From Capitella teleta (lineage: Eukaryota > Annelida > Polychaeta > Capitellidae), in NCBI GenBank assembly GCA_000328365.1, contig KB291799.1:185207-249206 (forward strand): 64,000 nucleotides of DNA, in the 5' to 3' direction. A program made the position numbers and the translations under genes. Below are positions 25,460-40,400 of this stretch, in pieces; position 1 is the stretch's first letter; each line of letters opens with the position of its first letter. The notes beneath the pieces are model-generated. The model searched no databases and had not been told where the DNA came from. It worked only from the letters and a program-made list of their open reading frames with translations.

Positions 25460-28400
25460 ATGAAGGGCTTCTTCACTGTTGTGTATCTCTTAGGATTACT
25501 CTTGACCATCCAAGCTGAAAACACGCGGAATATCTGTCAACGTGACCCACCGGACACCAGTGCAAACCGGACTCCGGGTGACAACGGATTCCGTATCAAA
25601 TTGGCTGGAACACAACAAGCGACGTACACACCGAAGCAAGTGTATACAGGTAAGAGCACTGTGCCAACAAAAACTTGTTACATCTTACAATGGCAAATAT
25701 ACACTGGGAGATGGATGAGGGGACATGCAGGGCCCGGCGGGATCTCTCGTTCAATTGGCAGAGTGCAACCGCGTTGATTAGAAGCATGTTGGAGCCGATG
25801 CGAGCGAGATAGAATCGCAGTCTAAATATTGACGCAATGTTAGGTATTGCATCCCGCTTAAGTGTTAACTGAATTCGAGTTGAGCAGCCTCTACAGATCG
25901 AATGTTGTATACAAACAGCAATTAACGGTTCCCCCGGTCGAGGTTGTTTCTTTTTTGCTGTGGGTATCAGCTGCACGCATGTATCTGATTTTGGCAGTGA
26001 GATGTGTCTGGGAAAGTCTTGAATTTTGAGCTAGTGTTTCGTTGCTGCACTCGCTGGCATCATAACATGGACGCCTCGCTCAAACAGAACTTCTACGAAT
26101 CATGTTCTGACGTACGCTGTGAGGACTTCTCATCTGACTAATTAGTAACATGTACCTGTGTCTTCTACCTGATGATAATGTGAGGCCAAGGTAGACAGAC
26201 ACTTTCATGCATGCAATTAGACATTCCATTTTTATCAGTAGTGTATGTCAATATCAAAATAGGATCCTTTTATAGTGATTTCTTTGTAGCTTTTCTTCAG
26301 TTTTGAACATATTTTGCTTTACAAATCCTACAATCATTACCCGAAGCCACAAAGTAGAATGTTTAAAATTTAAATATAAATAAACGTGGGAATATTGAAC
26401 CACCAATTGCTTCCACCTCCGTTGTTGGTGTTGTTGAGACAGCACATCAGAAGTTGATATAATTATCAATGACCCATAATTGCGCTGAGGAGCAAGCGTT
26501 GGGTCTGTGGTTGATGGTTTAATCCAGGTATCGCAACAAAACGTTTTGTAAACACTGCCAATAATGAGTCAGACGGTCGTTTTTAGTTTCCTTTTTGTAA
26601 TGTTTTGATGTGCATAAAGCTTTTCAGCCATCATTGATTTGTTCAGTTTAGAGAGAACAGCGGATGCAAACAGCCGTGACTCACCCAGGTGCCCCTCCGC
26701 GATGACCTTCTCGACTTCATTCATCGCACCTTTTCCCCCATCATCGATGAATGAAGAGAGATTTCTACCTGCAACGGAGTTCGTACTAATCGCTTTGAAC
26801 ACACCCCCATATTTCAGTATAATAGGTGACACTACGGCGAAAGACTCGCACCGTAATCAGATGCTCGTTTTGCAGACAAAGAGACATGTTCTCTGCTACC
26901 TGGCTGAGTCATCACGTATCCAGGGCTTTAGATCTGTGATGAGCTTACGCTCATTTAGACCGAGATTCGAGCAGACGCCTAATCCCGCATTGCTCACCTG
27001 CGGAATCCGACCAAGTGTCTTTAAGATCCCTTTAGAGTGTTTCTGTAGGTCATGACCACAAGGGGGCATTACGTAACAATTGTGTAGGAGTTCATCAGTT
27101 ATTGATCTCACCTGACATCGGTCCTTCGCGATCCATCGAGTGCATCGTGTCCATCTTCCTGTAGACAAGGTAATCGTGTTTGGACAGTTAATTAATCCGC
27201 TTTGATGATGACCTGTATATCTGGATATGTTTACTGGCGTGTTCAATGAACCATGCCGGTATTGGTGCGAAGGCAATGGGCCGTAAGCGTACTCTTGATG
27301 GTGGTGCTGAATTCGAATCAAATCGTGTTTTGGTTTGTGATGCAAATCGGGGCCTAAGGCCTCGCTCCATGAGACGCCATGAAACTGAAAGCACGGCCCA
27401 CAATCTCTGCTGAATCAGTGCTGGCTATACTATACTTATAATTACATATATACCTGTAGTGTGATATGGTCATCAACACCTTGATCCTTACGTAACTCGT
27501 GCCAATTACTTACCTTGCCGACTGGTGATGGATATAGGAACCCATGAGCAATTCTCCGGAGAATGGTAAAACTTTAATGCAATTTTATTCTGAATGCAAT
27601 TAAGCTTCACTTTCTGATGAATTAGACACATTAATATCCGAATGTATTCGTGAAGTTATATTTGCATGTAAGACCAACAATCACGGAAGGCATTTCTCAG
27701 AAACATGCGTGGGATAGCAACCAAACAGGTGCGGTCCAACTCTCATTTAGTGGAGGACGCATAAGGTTATCTCAATCCTTGTTATGTAACATGCTATACA
27801 CAGGGTTCTAAGGCTCAAGTCGAGCAGATCATCTTTTTCGGGAACACCTGATACTCGCCCCAACCCACGCGACGTCCCCATGGCTCTCTAATCCAAGCCA
27901 AAGGCATCGCTCTTTCTTCCCTTAATCCACTTTTCCTCTTGATTTTATTTCCATCAAAATGGTAATGGATGCGCCGTTGGCACACGCTTCGTTTGATTTC
28001 TGGTCATCAACCTGTTTCACGATACATGAACCCAACCGATTGAGGGCAATCGACTTACTTCCTCTTCCATTTCCGGGTCATTTGGTCTGGCGCATGCGTA
28101 TTCAACCTGCCTTCTCTATGGAGTATATTTATGCGCCCACTTGAAATCCACGACAAGAAAAAAAAAAGTCCCCTCAAGTCATATTTCCAGAAAATTTCCC
28201 TTCTCGTTAGGATGTAATGCTGTTCCGTTATTTGAAGCTCTTTGCTTCGGTTTGTTAAATGGAGCGTTGATTGAAAATTGGTAATTGTGAGCTTTTACAT
28301 TAGCGTCAGTAAGAGATCGCATTAGCTTCAGCTGAGCTGGTATACCGTTGAAGTCACGCATTCACTTGCGCCCACACGGAGTCATTTTGCAACTATTTTT

Positions 28401-31400
28401 AACTTGAACTTTTTGACAATCCAATGATTACACCCATAAATGGACCTGTGACGGATAATCTCCTAAGCAGTGTCAATTTGTTCATTTCCTTTTTAGGGAC
28501 ATTTAATTTCCTCGCGTGAGACTTGAGGCTGCTCCAACAAGCAGACATAGACATCTGACATTTTGTCCACGGAATGTCGGACCGTTATATTTAATTTCAT
28601 ATCGTGTCAAAATTTGAACCACTTTATAATTAAGTCTCCGTAGGGGGCGCATTTGATGGTCAAATTATTCATCTGAGGTCTCCTGTCAAGCTCTCTCTGC
28701 AGTATGATACAGGATAGTAGATGAGGGAGGAGCTTATCTGAATTCGTTAAGATGTGATTTCCTGCTGTGAATGAGATTGAGACGCTGATATCACGTGATG
28801 ACAGCCCGTGTACAAATTGGCGCGCTGTAATCACGTGGTTATCTCTCGTGTTGTTCCTAGATCTCTGTCGCTATTTATCATACAGGCTTTAATTATTCCT
28901 ACTTGCTCGATCTTTTTATTTTCGGCACCGATACCCTATCTTGTGATTTTTTTTTGTGATTTTGTGATTTATTCGGGTTTTGTTACAAACAAAACAAGGC
29001 AAAGGATAAATTATTTTGAAGGGATATATATAGAATATAATTCAAAGGGATGGTTTAAGATATGGTGGGAATAAATAACTTACCGGTTAATATTGTCGTT
29101 TCCTGTATACACAGAATACAGTATTTGAATATCATTTATTATCATATAATTTTCAAGGCATTCGCATTATTTATGCATGCACCCTTTCCGGCTTACGGCG
29201 TGTAATTGTATACATGTATTATAGACCTAATGGTGTAAGTGCTGCTAATTTCTTTCTTTTTTTAATATCCGTTGCCTACCGAGTACCGATGCCTCCAGGT
29301 ATCAAAGACTCCGTTTGAACCTGTTTCGTGGGCTGTGACTTTCATAATTTCACGCTCACTTTAATTCAATAATTGGATTCTGAATACTCAGAGAGGCAGT
29401 CGGCTGCATTTTACACCGACGTATCTTGATCTATGTGTCTCTGTATAGGTATACGACGGTTTTATTTACAATTTGAACCTCGGGCGTTGCGTATATACCT
29501 CATTCGTTTATTTTAATCCGCGTAATCACCCACCATGTCATGGTTCAGCATGCTTTGTTGCATTTTAACGTGACTTGAATTTTCAAAAGTGTCCATTGTA
29601 CTGAATGCCCCGGCCTCCCGCCGCGTCCGCCGAGGGTGCTGAGCCCGGGGGCCGCGCGGGGTGCCGCAACAGCTGTGGTGACGCGGCTTCCAGGTAACTC
29701 CGTCCGCTTAATTGCGGCTTAATTCGGTGCTATTTCCCAGCCTCAGGGGGGTTCTTAACGCAATTCATTAATCAGCACTCTCCTTTTTTTGGTTATGGAG
29801 CGGGAACTCCTTTTCCTACGAAGTCAGTGTGGTGACATGTGGCATGAGACGGCGCGTTGAGGCGTAATGACCGCAACACCATACCTTCAAGTCACCCATT
29901 ATATCCTTAAGGATGTGCGTTTATGAACTCTTAGCTCTTTATGCCCCTCGCATCAACGACACGCGGTTGGGAACCCCGTTCATTTTGCCCTCTTTTGGCC
30001 GATGCTGGCTCAGTGCTCAACTGTTTATCCAATCTCTTATATGAACTATGAAGACCCCCGAGGGCGGCAATGGGTGCAGATGGCCCAGGAGGCCCTTCTT
30101 CTTTGGTCTTTCTTTTGGGATATGCACCAATTATTAGCCTCAGGGGGCGATGGACATATAGACCACTGTACTGACTTCCTGGCCGTTGGGTAATGGGGAA
30201 GTGTCCGTCCAGCACTCTTACTGCAATTTACTCATTTTATTAAAGGCGCGGACGATACTCCCGCTGGCTATGATTTAATTTTAGCCAACGGCGTTGCAAA
30301 CCGCACATTTGTGGCTAATGCTGGCTATGCTAAAGCCTGATGTCAGCTCAAAGTGATTTTTCATCGGTCAGGTCGATCGTTTGTCAGGATTTGGATCGAG
30401 CCATTCCAATCGTTCACCCCCGCCCCTCGAATTGCGCCGACTGAAGCCGCACGCTCTCATTAAACAACCATCCATCTCATTCAAATGTCCCAGATTCAAC
30501 GGAGGACGACGTTGCGTGCGCATGCCAGAAATGAAATCGGCGGCGACGAAGAGGGCAATCATATTGAATGCACCAGGGATCACCTAACGACGCCAGCCAC
30601 GCTCATTTCAACCGGGGGCTCTGGGTGTAATCTATTATATGCAACGCATCTTTTGTCTTCGCGGCCGCAGCAAAATGGGCATGAAGCCTGTTATTATAAT
30701 TGATAAATTGCACATTTGCTGTGCCTGTCTCTGAAGTCTGGTGCCGATCACGACTAAGCCAATATTAGATGCGTTTCATCTTCTATACGTGAGCTGTAAT
30801 AAGAGGTCTGTTACGATTAAACATTTAAAACCCCCTGGACGGCATGTGTTATATCCTCTATTTTGGTCCATGCGGACCCTCGGGGGCGTTCCATGGTGGC
30901 GGTAACCTTGTTGCATTGTTTGCACGCCCCTCTAGGGCTCTATGTTTGGGGTGATAACGATCTATTTATACGCGTTCATTAACATTATCAACTCATCTCC
31001 AGACTGAGTTCTCCCTCATACTTAGGCGTTGATTAAAAGCGTTTGAAAGAGGGCCATCGAGTTTATTTCAATGTTGATTTTATCTCTTACACACGCTCCA
31101 TTCACCCAAAAGCGGCTGATTTAGCCTGCCATCGCAAGCAATTGGCTTCTCTTTCCGTCGACAGCTGTGTTCTTCGTTCGTAGAGTTAGATAGCCCCAGG
31201 TCAGCGCCCTTATAATGACCACTGGTCGTCTGTCGAGTCCCCTACAATTCCGCATATCGCATTTCCCCCGTCGTCTTCCGCCCAGCGACATTCACACAAT
31301 GCGACTTTACTTACTGCAGGTGACAATGCGGAAAGGCGAATTGTGTGAAGAGTTCTATCGTTTTGGAGCCCTCAGCCGAACGGGGTAATTGCTGTCGCGG

Positions 31401-34400
31401 ACAAACACAGGTGCTGGCACGAGAACGACATTGCTGGCAAAGTTTCAGTGCCAAAGTTCCTACACAAAGCGCTATAATGCCGGCGTTAGATTAGGATCAA
31501 ATACATACCGCGGGATTCAATGGGCCTCCCCGCCGAGTCTCACAACGACCCAACATCGCCTTGTCATTCACCCACCCAATGAAAGGAACACCTGGATTTA
31601 GACAAAAATTAGGTCAATCTCGTCCCCATCTATGTCAGCAGAGGTCATGACCCGCTGGAATATAGTTTTCGTTGCATATTTTGTGGGCTGCATCAATATT
31701 AGCTTGAGTTTCATGTAATGCCATGCTTCAACAACAATCATTTTGTAAACACCAGACCTCTCTCATGACCTCGCATGATGCTCGATCCTCTCCTCTTCGT
31801 GGCTGTCAATATCTCATTTCCAACCTTCGATCATGTTACCTTTGTTTGCTTATGATAATGGCTGATTGGAAGTCAACAAGCGTGCTCCATACGCGGGCAT
31901 GCGCCATCAACAAGTCAATACCCCGTCACGCTCGTCTTCTTGAAATACCGTGTTCGTGACTCTTGCTGACATCGACACCTGTCCATTTCATCAAACAACC
32001 ATTGACCATTTCCTACAATGTCACCCTTCAACGTATCGTTTTTCTGTTTTCAGTTACCATCAATGGTACTTACCCGAACCAGAAGTTGATCGGGTTTATG
32101 TTGGTGGCGGTTCCCCTGAACGCCAAGGACGACGAATCCACAGCGATGGGTGTATTCCAGGTAAGCTGATACTTCCGCCAATTTAATACCTACTCAACAA
32201 TGCACGCCTCTGATGAACAATTACTTGTGTTTTCCTTCCATATATACAATCCACCAGTGTCGTAACGTTGTGTGTGTATACCTGGAAGAGCTCATGTTAT
32301 GTAAGCTTTATGCCCATAATTGTGCGTCGTACCTGGGCGGCTTCCCAGCGTTGCTAATTTATGCTAATTAATGTAAACTACACTGCACGTATCGCGTCAT
32401 CGTTCATAGAAGATTGAGAGCTAAGCAAAGAGAGCATGCGAAGCCCTTGAGAAACTGTCTATCACATGGTGCTAAATTGGTTACATAGAGAGTTGAGCAC
32501 CATTGAATTTCGCCCGCCGTGTGCTCGAAAATGACAATGACTCTCGAATAAAACACTGATTAAGGACGATGATAGATGAGTTGATGATGATGCTTGAGTG
32601 TCCTCTACGAAGACTGCATTCTCCCTATCTTCCTCCCTCTGGTCATGCATATTCACTAACCATTGGAGAAAATTGCTTGTAAACAATGTTCGCAGCTAGT
32701 GGTTGGGGTTCTCTTTAGCCGGCTCTAAACGAGGCAATAATCACCTCCTTCATCTTGCCTTACGTTGGAGAAGTGCTTAAAACCCTAAAACGGCCTCGTG
32801 TATTTCCGATGGCTGAGAGTTTCCTGTGTGATGAAATCGACATCCTTCACTCAGCCCTCAAGAGCCGCCAACTACAGACGGTTTTCGCGCACTTTCGGGC
32901 CAGCACACCAAAGCACATTGAGCGATAGTGCCGCCGAGTACGCTGCCGACTCACGCAGTAGGTCGACCAGATTGGTATATGGCCGCAATGGTCCTCTGAG
33001 AGTCATTCCCCTTCTTTGGGATACAAGGCCACACCGGCTAGCTCTTCTGCCCGCCACCCAAAGAGCGATGTCTTGCGTCGAGCTCAGAAGCATTCATCAT
33101 GGAGACCGAGGCTGATATCGACGCTCACGGAGCCTCATGTACACTTAACCGATGATCGGCCCTTTGATCAATGATGGGGATCTGATAACGACAGGTCAGC
33201 ACGTAAAGCTGATCCGCAAGATTACATTTCATCAGGTGCATGCTGCAATAAACACGGACTTGATCGCACTCTGGTCTGGTTTCTGTTCAATGTCAGCGAG
33301 GGCGGAGAGAGTTCAAACGCTATCACTTAATGGTGCACATATTGTCTTTGATTTCGTTTTATAGCCGCTTCCAAGTGCACAGCATACTTAGCCATCAAGT
33401 GGATATTTTTGTGCAATAAGTATCCGGCAGTGCTGCGACCCGTATATTCCGTAGACCACCAGCCGTGACCAGCGCGGCCGCAGTCAGGGTCTGGTTCTTG
33501 TCGGCAGGGGGCGTAACGACTTGACCGTGCATCGCTGTCAGCTTCTGTTAACGGTCGCAGGTGGACATTGAAATCAATCTCGGAACTAGTTTATTGCCAG
33601 AGCTGTATTATTTTTGCGTAGCTGTCAGGTCATTAAGGCGCCTTTGGGAATACTTGGTGTTGAAGTGATGGCAACTGAAAGCCACCAGGTATATATAAAT
33701 ATATACGCTGTGAGTGAAAGGGAACGCCACTACACACTGTGAGGACGCGTTGTGATTAGGACATATTCTGCACGCACTCGTGCTTGGTGTTTTCAGCATG
33801 AGTCACAGCTCTCAGCTGTCTTCAAACTTAAATATTATATGTAGTAGGTATGAACACGGAACTAAACCAGCATTTCTATCTAAGAGGGAATGTACGGCGA
33901 TAATCAGTTTATGCTAAGGTAAATGATCCAACGCCTCTTCAACGCCGACCAGCAAGCATGCATACACAACTACACGCCAGTTGTTCAGCTGAGGAATTCT
34001 GCAACAGAGGGCTAAGCTGCTCACGAATTACCCATGTGGTAATTACCTGGGATGCTTGCATCTTCTGCGCTGACGAAAGGGGTTCACCTGGCTGGACATT
34101 CATCATCAGCTTCTCCGTCTGATCGCGCAACTGTCAACGGCGGCGTGTTCGGATGCGGCGCAAGATCCACTTTCACAACATACAGCCAGTGCGAAGCCTC
34201 TCGCCCCTTTTCAACACGATCTGCTTACGATTCCCGTACATGTAATAGCTATACAGACCACCCAACGATTTCTCAGGTATTCGGCTGCAATTTGCATTGC
34301 GTCAATCACCTGGCAAGTCTCTCAGAAGAGGCGCCTGGGAGGAACCTGTTGCTGCTTTGTGAAATCATTTGATATCTCGGTTGGAAACTGAAAGAACATC

Positions 34401-37400
34401 CACAGCGCCTTCTATTGCCGATGGTCGGCGATTGCCGCTGCGCTGTATACGATGGCTTCTGTATGCATTTTAATATGGAATTCATGGAATGCTCGTCAAA
34501 AGTTTATCAGCAAGTGCTGAAAGATGTCCCTCAATGCGATTTCCCTGAACAAACTTGACCATTAAACGCCTTCTTAGAATGCCACCCCGGAGACTTGCGG
34601 GAAATTCATTAGCAGATTTCTGCGCTTTGTTATCAGGGGAGGAGGAATAGGAATAATGACGGGGCTGGGTTTTTAACCGAATTATAAAGTGGCAGATGAG
34701 GCCCCGCCCCTGTGTTACAGGCGACTGACCAGATGTTTCGGGATGTTTCACCGGATTAGCAGTCTATAATTGGTGAGACTTCAAAGGTCCAGATTAAGTC
34801 CACAAAAGCATTGCTCGCTCTGCATGGGGGTGGACAGGAAAAAGTCTCGTGTTGCAAGCAGAGATGATTGCTGGTAATCACCTCAATAATTGCTGCCATG
34901 ACGTAATACTGCACTAAGCGCTGCCTGCTGGACCACATGTCGCCGGTTGCAGTGGACCGACGGTCCCCTTGACCGACAGGTGAGGCGACAAGCTGCGCCG
35001 CTGCAATTAAGTCATCAGAGGACAGCAGAGCTTTCGGTGCGGCTGGCAGTCTGTCGCCGGTCGTCATGTCACCAGCGTCGTCCATGCGCAGGGCTGCGTG
35101 GCTAAGTGCAGACTCCCTCGTTCACTTTTTTCTTGAGCCATATTTTAGGATTTCTGACATTTCTGTTTTTAAGCAGATTAACTTAATAATGAAAGTCCCC
35201 TCCCCCTTTCCATTCGTGTTTTGAGTAAACACCGAGCCTTTATAAACTGTGAACTAGATTGATTGCTTTATAAAAAGTGAACATATTTGCAGAAGATTTA
35301 CTGGGAAAGCCTCACAGCTTTTGTGGCTTCAAGATGTTTGCTTGGACGGCCCTGCAATCAAAGAGTCAAAACCATCAAAACGAAGAAGGTCACTAGCCTC
35401 TTTGGAGTCATCCAGTCTTTCGAGTCCCGACCAGCATTCTCAAATTTCCAGTAATTCGTCCACCAGTCATCAGTGGTCCGCGTGGCAGATGCCAATCTGT
35501 GCTTGCGTTCTCGTCTGCCCAATTTTGGCGCAGTTCTCTTTTCTTATTAGTGCATGCAGTCAGGGATATCAACTTGTCAGGTCGTTCCAGGGTATTATAA
35601 TTAAATCCTGCCTAACTTCTCGTATTTCACGGGCTTTATGTGCCCCAAACAGGCACTGTCATTATGCCTGACAGTTAAACATCCTCTTTTTGTAGTGACT
35701 TTTGACCTGCATCAAATTTCCCCTGAAAGAACCCATGCAAGGCGATCACACCTGTAATGACGACGGAGCATGCAACTCTACCATGCAGCCCCGTGAAGCC
35801 TCGGTCGAGGTTGATTAAAACATACATATATTACATTCACATTCCGGCTGTCGGCTGAAAGCGTGACATCCATATTGGGGTATTCATGATGATGTTATTA
35901 ATGGAAACCCAAGGAATTTCCATGCTCAGAAAGGGTATTGTGAAGACATGCCAGTGTATGTTTTCTTCTTCTCCGTCTTTATATCGACCAACAAAAACGT
36001 GCAATTGATATCTTATTACAGCCAGCGGTTAGCGTATAATTAGCAACAGACACACCATGATCCATGTATACAGCGGTTTGATTTATATGTTACAGGCAGA
36101 CCATCACAATGCTTTTTTTTTCTCTTTCAACCATATAAGAGATTCAGCGCGACCTTTGCATGTCGGTGGCAGACTTAATCTCTCGTTTCTTTCGTCTTAT
36201 TACATGCGTACTTCTGCATCTGACTCCCTCGGGAGCCCCTCTCACGCTATGCCCACTGATCTCTCTCACCTGCCCACTTCTGCCCACTTCAGCGGAACGC
36301 CTGTTGCGGTCAGTTGTCCGGCAGGCGCAAGGTCACCGGGGTCAGAGCTCCTCCGGGGCAGCATCCAAGCAGAGCAGGATTAATGGCTCCGTCATGAGGA
36401 ATATTCATGACGGACGTCGGTCAGGCAGCTGACCCAGGCTTCAAAAGGAGGGTCAACGGGGTTAATTCGAGTATAAGGGCATGCCACCAAAGGTTACCCC
36501 GGCGTCATACAGTGTTTCCCAACCATCAAAAGAGTCGCAGTTCGTCACCCGGTCAAGCAGCCTCGCTTTGGGGTTGTTCTATGCTATAACCAACAAACAC
36601 CTAATTCCTTATGCTCCGTGCACCGTCAATCATGGCTGCATGGCCATTTTAATTCGCTCGGCGATCAATACTCGATTAGCTGTGGATTGGATGACCGCTT
36701 CCCTTTGGTCATTGCTGCCCCGTTGACCACGCAGATCAGCGGGGCTCGTTATTCCTTATCACTCCACCCCCGTTGCAGCCATCAGCTTCCCTGGAGAAAA
36801 GAAAGCGTCGTTTTTGTCGGCAGGACTTCGGGTCTCCGGGATGAGGCTCTGAGGGCGCGGCCTTCCCGTGGATCGAGCCCCAGAGGCTGCGTCTAATTAC
36901 CCTCTTGGAGCCAAGATAGGGCGAGGGATTATCTCGTTATCCTCACTCGCTTTTTAAGAAGCCTCAGATTTGATCGCGGGTGCCCGGCGGCATCCGCAGG
37001 TGTCCCTTGTTGAATGCAGCAGAGTTCGTGCATTGGAATTCCACTGTGAGGGTGACGGGCACCAGAGCGATGGATGACTTCAAAAACTTCAAAGAGAGCG
37101 GCTCCCACCACCCGGAAAATGCTCTCCAGGAGTCAAAAAGAACAGAGCGGCCACCGCCCACCGGTGTATGATGGAGTACTGTACAAGTAGTAACGAAGGC
37201 GTTGAAAGCGCTGATACTGACTTCTATAATCCCGCGATAACCCCTAGGGTCGAGCGGTGGAGGGGCCTGTCATGAGCAACGGTACTAAGAGCCGTCAGAG
37301 GCGCAACAAACGCAGGCTGCGATGGATCAGAACAAGCGCTCCTAGCTGTCTGTTGAGAGTGTGCTTATGTATATACGCGAGGATTTGTGGAGTGCGATGC

Positions 37401-40400
37401 TATCGAGAATGAGCCTCCTCTTCGTCTTTATGGCCTCATCTCTTGCGCTAGTCTTGCCTGTTGCTCTCCTTAGAAACACCTTACCAACCAGGGGTTCCTT
37501 CTACACCGTTAGATAAGCAATACATTAATGTTCTACGGGGCACATCAAAACTCTAAACCGTCACGCTGTAAGTCTGTTAACGCCAAATACAATGAAAAAA
37601 AAAAACCTGAATACGATAGGTGGTAATGTGAGCAACGATTTTGCCGATTGACGCCCAGACCATTGTGATGATCCTACTTCAAAAGAGATGCCCTGGGATC
37701 TGAAGGCCTCGGTGCTCTTCGAATAACCGCAAATCCTTCGTCATTCTTGTGGTGGCTGTCATAATTGTTTTCACTTTTGAAGGATATTCTATTTCCTCAA
37801 ATACAACCGCAAATTGGCTTGCTGAATATATACACACATAGGAAATTACTGTCCACATAACTGCTGGCTTTCTGATATATAATATTGTAGCAATGCAGCA
37901 AGATTTGAATAATTGCCTCATGAATACATGGCGTCCGCTAATAAAAACGGCGCTTGTATGTCTGGCGGTCCAAAGTGGCCATATACACTTTAGTGCACTT
38001 CCCTTTCTCGTCTCTCTCGGGTTTTGCAGGGGCCGCTCTGTCTACAGATGTTGGTTAAGAATGCTCTTGAGTTGTTTAGCTTGAGTTCAAGGGGGATTAC
38101 TTCATCAGATCAACCTACTCTTGAATGGCAGCGGCTTCTTCTTTTGTTTTCGGTTCTAAGAGTCAGCAATGTCTGCAAAATGCAACACCAAAGGTCAAGT
38201 TGGGGCTTGGAGCAGCCGCGCGGCCGCATCCCGTTACCCGGCATGCTGGATGCCTTCCTTCTCCCATTCCCTCCCTACTCACAATGTTTCCTCTCATGAC
38301 GACCTGTGCCTGCGATGAATAGACGAAAACCGCCATTGGCACAATGCGCTTCATTGGGTTCAACGCACGTGTCAAAGTATCGAATGCTTGATTAAAGAAA
38401 GGTGCATTTAGCCCACCTTGTGACCCCCACACAGTTAATTGAGCCCACATTACACTTTAGCGACAAGTGACCATCAATTTGTTTAATGAGCCGTGTGCTT
38501 GCTGAAGCACTTTGAAGCTCCACGCGTGGAATGACTGCAAGAAGAGTTAATGTGCTCATCAGAGGTTTCGTGTTAATTCGGTGCGACGATCACCAAGAGA
38601 ATGGGTCACGCCTTCGGTCATCAGCGTGAATGGGGAACCTAATTTTTAATGAGGTTGAAGAATTTCTTTGTCAGGGAGTTGACCTGAATTCCGAATGTCA
38701 GCTATACAATGCCCGCGGGATGTATTGCGTTGTATCTGGAGACAGATATACTGCGACACGTATATGACCTCAGTTATACTTTGAAGAAAGTTTGATATAC
38801 ACTACGTCAGCAGTCGCATATTAGACTCGTGTTACGTGTATATGCACTGAGATATTTTTCAAGATTATTACAAAACCTTTCGCTGAATCTGATACTCTTA
38901 TAAGTGGTATGACGGAACTTCCGCTGGCATCTCTTGATACGCATGCGCTGTGCCGTCGTCTCCGGAAAGTCTTCGTCTTCATCTCAGCACATTCTGCATA
39001 AAACATCCGAGCGGAGTTGCCGGGTCGAATTTCCTCTTCTCGGGCGTCAGTCTTAGCTGATTATTGCTGAGAAATTCCCCTCGACATCATACATTGACTG
39101 ATGCATCTCTTTTCTCCGCCGTGCAACTTCGGTGCCGCGTTTTTGTCTGCCGAGATTGGCATGTTGCATAACTCAAACGGAACCCCACAGACTCCCGATG
39201 TTGACCCGCGCACGAGAACAACGAGAGGTGTTTTTGTTATCTGCTTATCGGGTTAGCAATCCCAGTGGATTTCTTTTTTTCTGGCCGCCTGTTCGCCTGA
39301 GGTGCATCCCGATTGAATGTACCCCACACACGACTCTAGACAGATGCACCTCCTGCGCAAACAATGGTAAACATGGTTATCTCACTCCGGACCGCGCTTT
39401 GTTGCTTTCTGATTAAGCCGCGCCTTATCAGTCCCGCTGTCAATATCGCCTTATCTCACTTGTTCACCGACCATCCCTTCGTTGTTATCGGGATCCGGAT
39501 TTCTCCAGGATCCGTCCTCAGTTGCTCCTCTGCCGCGGCACAAGATGGCAGCTCCAGATTATCCGGAATAAAAGGCCTAGGATCGCCTCAACGGATCGCT
39601 CGCAAGATCGCACAGTGCACAAAGTGGTCTTATTGTTGCCATGGTAATCTCAGGAGATACAGTCTCTTTCCTTTTTATGTCAGAATTATTCTTTTCATTC
39701 TGACCAAATAAACGAAAAGGTTCAACAGCGCACATTGTGATTGAGAAAATGCTGAATGTCCGTGCCCTGTAATTGATTGAGGCCGCGATATTTCGAATTA
39801 AACCTCGGAGCGTACGTCGCTGACGGGTCAATTATCCGTCTAATGAATGATCAAAGCGTTCGGCAAAGGCACGACACGGCGCCGTGTCGCATGAACTCAT
39901 TCTCGGTACATCAAAGTATTAACATATAATTGCGCCGCGACACTTGTACTCACTGAGTCACAGAGGAATCATATCGCAAGTTTCAAGCTTGAGAAACTTC
40001 TCGCACCACAGCTCGAACTTCGGCTCTCAGGAGTTATGTGTATAAGTTATAGCGACGAGTTTGTTTATCACCTGGGCTTGTTCAGTTTGAACGTTTATGG
40101 AATCCGACACTGATGTCTTAGCATGCCAGCGCTGCTTGGCGGCTACCTGGAGACTCGGAAAACAAACATGTTGTCACAAATTTTACTGTTTTGTATTTTT
40201 CTCGGTTGGACTGCAAGACGCTTAGGTTCGTAGCAGGGCAATGAGTGCGATGAATAGGAGGAGGTCCTGCTCGCACTTGGCTCGCGTAATTGCAGGTGTG
40301 TCTCTCATGTGATCATGATTCATGATTACCGAGGTCAATTCAGTGCACATAATTATTAGAAGTCTAAGCGAGTGACGGGGATAAAGTTGTTGAATCTTTG

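Noticed and set aside
25460-25777. F-spondin exon 1 read through to 25777
   Set aside because: The GTAAGA donor at 25650 joins in phase to the Reeler-like VTINGTYPNQKLIGF at 32054; the extension has no similarity.
35321-35671. 116-codon frame with Ser-rich KRRRSLASLESSSLSS stretch in F-spondin intron 2
   Set aside because: No splice context with neighbouring frames and no known family; composition bias only.
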